Positions 60,956-64,000 of a stretch of DNA of 64,000 nt are shown here, one piece after another. The position numbers and the translations under genes are program-made. The notes under the pieces are model-generated. The model saw only the letters and a list, made by a program, of their open reading frames with translations. It searched no databases and was not told the origin of the DNA. The stretch comes from Cyathus striatus (Eukaryota > Basidiomycota > Agaricomycetes > Agaricales > Nidulariaceae). The stretch spans positions 1,488,001 through 1,552,000 of the forward strand of contig JAOVFP010000010.1 of NCBI GenBank assembly GCA_025738555.1. Reading direction: 5' to 3'. Each line of letters opens with the position of its first letter. The stretch's first letter is position 1.

Positions 60956-61440
60956 CATAGTTCAACCCCACAGACTGAACAAAATACAAAAAAGGCTCAA
61001 TGCCATAAAAACTTACAACATACATGGTATAGCATGTTGTTAAAATGTATACTGATCTCTATATGTTATATGTATGATTTTTGAACTAATGTATTATAAC
61101 TAAGGCTCCAAGTCTATACTATACTATACCCTATCCATATCCCTATCACTCTACTCAGATCTGATCCCTATACGTATATTGTATTTTAGATAGTATAGAG
61201 ATGTATAGGGTTTGGAAATAATAATAAATTATGTATATATTGGGGTTAGTTTTGCTCTAGAGTCTGAGTTGATTATGAGGGAAGCCAGAATAAATGTAAT
61301 TCAATTGTGTGGTTGAATAATGTTGATCAGAATGTAGCTTGAGCCTTGACTGAGTGATCAGAAAATTTTTCGATCATTATTCAATACACCATTCCATTCA
61401 TGCTTCAATTCTTGCTGACTATCTCTCAAACTGTACATTG
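60956..61440. other. No gene recognised
   Basis: AT-rich sequence between the satellite and the hAT relic; includes TATACTATACTATACCCTAT-type short repeats near 61115-61150. Confidence 0.4.
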
Positions 61441-61442
61441 TA

Positions 61443-64000
61443 ATGGTACCAAAGCACACAGTACCAGAATTCTTCTTTCAAATCTTTGTGAAGCATGTGT
61501 TGACACTTGAAGATCTTCAAGTCTTATTGCCAGATAGCCACCCTGTCAGAACAAAAGATAACTGCATTGCAATGATTTTTGCAAAAATTCCAGTACCAGC
61601 TGCACAGGATGCCAATGAACACTGGGAGGTCTTCAATCACCATATGGATATTCTCTTCAGTGAAAACCTTATCAATCATGCAACTGGTCAGTTGCCCAAT
61701 GTCCTGAAGGGTGAGTTTGGTATGGGCATGGTTATCACCTACCTGTGAGATACTGTGTCCATAAAACCCGAGGGATTCCCATGGAGTGCTGCAATGCCAA
61801 AAGTGCTTCATCTTGTAAATGAGCTGAAAGCACTTGCTGTGTAAGTCATTCAATCCTATTACCCTTCCTCAAGTTGTTTTAAACTCACTTCATCAGCAGC
61901 CCAGTTATACCAACACCAACCCCAACCACAGCCTTGTCACCTTCAAATGAAACAAACAAGAAAAGGTTACAGAAGTCAATGGATGCCTCAGATGAAGACC
62001 ATGACAGTGACTATGCACCACCCAAGAGATACTGCCCAGAGCCAGATGATCTTTTGGATACTATTATCCTTTCAGATGGAGATGAAGCCACTGAAGATTC
62101 TGATTTATGCAAGATGATTGTGAGTAATGTATTTATTATAGATTCGAGCATTGTCACTTACATTTCTGCTGTGCTGTAGAATCAGAAACATCAAGAAAAG
62201 CGAAGTAAAGATGTGGGAAATGTTCAGGGCTCATGTCTGACAAAGAAGAAATGAAAGCCAAAGTCAAAAGTGAGCCTAGCTATTATATTGTGATTCCAAA
62301 CTCACATTTATAATTCTGTCAGAAACTGAAGTCACCTGAGGTTGTATGCATAGCCAAAGAAGCACCTATTACATTTGATTCAGCTGAGGAATCAGATGGT
62401 GGTGCTGCTCTTCAGGCAGTTCAGGCAGCTGTGGCAAAAGTGAAAGGAGCATGTCAAGGCCCAGCAAATCGAAGTATGCAGCATTATGGAGAACCTACAC
62501 CCATCATTGGTGCAGAGAGGTCACTTTGTTGGGAGTTCAAATGCAAATTTCATTCTTGGTACATTTCTCTCACATATTGTAATGATATCTCTTTATTAAC
62601 TGTTATTATTCATGGTATTAGTACATGCACTTTTGCTTGTACAGTACCTGGAAGGAGTGCAAAATTTGATGATGAAATAACAATTCCAGCAGGCTTAACA
62701 ATCTCACAACACATCTCACCAAATGTACTGCATACAAGAAGAGAAAGGAAAAGGCTGATCAAGAAACTGAAGATGAAGGTGACGTACCCATAACAACTTA
62801 CAAGGAGACGAATGATATCATGGACAAGTTCCTTCTAAAAGGAAAGCTGAACCCTGCCATTGTCCACAATAAGGCAGGGTTCCTTTGGATCTTTTCAGCA
62901 TGGATCCTTGACAATGATTTGCCCTGGACTACAGGTGAATCAAACATGCTTGCTAATCTTTTCAAGTACCTCAAGATATCTTATATGCTGCCAAGTGATA
63001 CAGCAGTACATAACAAGCTAGCAAAGATATTTGCAGAATTGCATGCAAAGGTGGTGGAAGAGCTTTTGGTACACATATCCCTCCTCTGCTGTATTCAGTT
63101 CTAAACTTCTAATATGTTCTATAGAAAATCAAATCAAAGTTTGCATTCACTACTGATACATGGACCAACAAGCAAATGATTTATACATTTGCTTGTTCCA
63201 TTGCATCATTTATTGATGATGACTGGACTCTTGTCGAGCACGTAATTGATTTCTGCCCATGTGATATCCCGTATCACCTACCTCCAGACCCCTATGCTCT
63301 TACTCCACCTTTCCCTTTGTTTACTCCAGACTTTGATTATGTTCTTAGTATTACTTATTGCTTACTGTATATAGATTACTTTCGTTTCCTTTCTTCCGCC
63401 CTACTGAGCTATCCCCTCAGTATTGTAGTATACATCTCATAGTGAGTCACTTATCATTCTTAAGTGTGCCACTATCAGTTTTACTTTACACCACCATATG
63501 CACTCACTTCTCTGACATGTTTTATTATGTTTAATTAGTTATAGTCTTCATTCTACATATGCCTACCCTGACTGTACTTCTCCGCTGGCCTTGGCCAGCA
63601 GCCTTTACTTACTCCGAGTCTCTAGTATTTAAGTAGTACTTGATTTGTACTTAGCCTTTAGTTTTGTATTGAACTACATCCTCACCCTTTTGTCTGACTT
63701 GAGTTATACCTCTTGTCTTCTGTCTCTTGTCTTCTCTGAAGGGCTTGCCCTTACTCCAAAATACAGGACCAGGAATCCCAGGGGCGCAGCACATAAGCTG
63801 AAGCCAAAGTCCTACCCCCTGAGTTCTCGTTCTCTGCTTTCGTCTATTACTCACTCCTCACTTCTCCATAGTCACCCCCTCGTACTCCACCGCCAAGTCA
63901 GGCTAGGGGCATGGTCGTGACAGCCCATTGGAGAGCAAGGAGCATGAGGGCTTATATGCTGCTCACTCATTTATTGATAGTGCTCATAAAGCTGGCATTT
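61443..64000 (+). pseudogene. Decayed hAT transposase, continuing beyond the window
   Basis: The reading starts near 61443 and passes an acidic linker (ASDEDHDSDYAPPKRYCPEP). It then has a BED-type zinc finger region (RSLCWEFKCKFHSW, then CTFACTVPGRSAKFDDE across an intron) and the hAT core: FSAWILDNDLPWTTGES near 62893, KYLKISYMLPSDTAVHNKLA and FAFTTDTWTNKQMIYTFACS near 63140. The domain is resumed after the solo LTR as PLESKEHEGLYAAHSFIDSA to the window end. Stops such as TGA near 61747 and 62250 sit where CGA would fit. hAT enzymes cut and paste DNA with 8-bp duplications; this copy cannot work. Confidence 0.75.
63260..63922. repeat. Solo LTR inside the hAT relic
   Basis: 663 bp with TG...CA ends (TGTGATATCCCG and GGTCGTGACA), flanked by GCCCA at 63255-63259 and 63923-63927. 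Removing it with one duplication restores the hAT frame VIDFC-PLESKEHEG. CG dinucleotides are present, unlike in the host sequence, so it arrived later. The ends suggest a Gypsy-type element, but no internal region exists here to test that. Confidence 0.85.

Overview
The window looks like nuclear DNA of a filamentous basidiomycete, most likely an Agaricomycete. Genes carry many 43-66 nt GT-AG introns. The protein families seen (LysM secreted protein, alpha-kinase, NB-ARC/TPR STAND protein, Plavaka-type transposase, basidiomycete integrase-core protein) are typical of that group. I cannot name the species. Composition is a mosaic. About 29-39.6 kb and 46.2-63.2 kb are AT-rich and almost free of CG dinucleotides. 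About 4.6-29 kb and 39.7-46 kb have normal CG. The CG-poor parts hold most of the transposon relics, consistent with methylation-linked decay.

Layout. 0.9-10.7 kb: two intact LysM protein genes on the arms of an inverted duplication, enclosing a minisatellite-filled hAT-like insert, a decayed basidiomycete gene and an intact two-intron Tc1/IS630-type transposase. 11.6-21.1 kb: a DHA1-type MFS transporter gene whose first exon is split by a 7,188-bp transposon. The transposon has long terminal inverted repeats and a 6-bp target duplication (CGTTGT). It carries two intact, divergently transcribed genes: a DDE integrase-core protein (8 exons, 506 codons) and an alpha-kinase (10 exons, 745 codons). 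Conceptually removing the element leaves a continuous 535-codon MFS frame, so the insertion looks recent. I consider this cargo element the main discovery candidate.

22.9-31.9 kb and 39.7-50.7 kb are a segmental duplication in direct orientation. Each copy has the end of a four-helix membrane protein gene, an unrecognised minus-strand gene and a large NB-ARC/TPR gene. The second copy is intact, with 22.5 TPR units. The first is broken repeatedly and has 8.5 units. The first copy is also split by a 1,888-bp terminal-inverted-repeat element flanked by 19-bp direct repeats, for which the second copy supplies an empty site. Between the copies lie a decayed Plavaka transposase and a decayed intron-bearing minus-strand gene.

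51.5-64 kb is a graveyard of elements. A Ty1/copia element (303-bp LTRs, 5-bp duplication AAGTC) is invaded by a TA-flanked MITE, which is itself invaded by a second hAT-like minisatellite insert with an 8-bp duplication. Then come degenerate repeats, a satellite of about 170 bp with alternating unit lengths, and a decayed hAT transposase split by a young solo LTR with a 5-bp duplication (GCCCA). All exon models come from reading splice sites and frames by eye; none has transcript support here.
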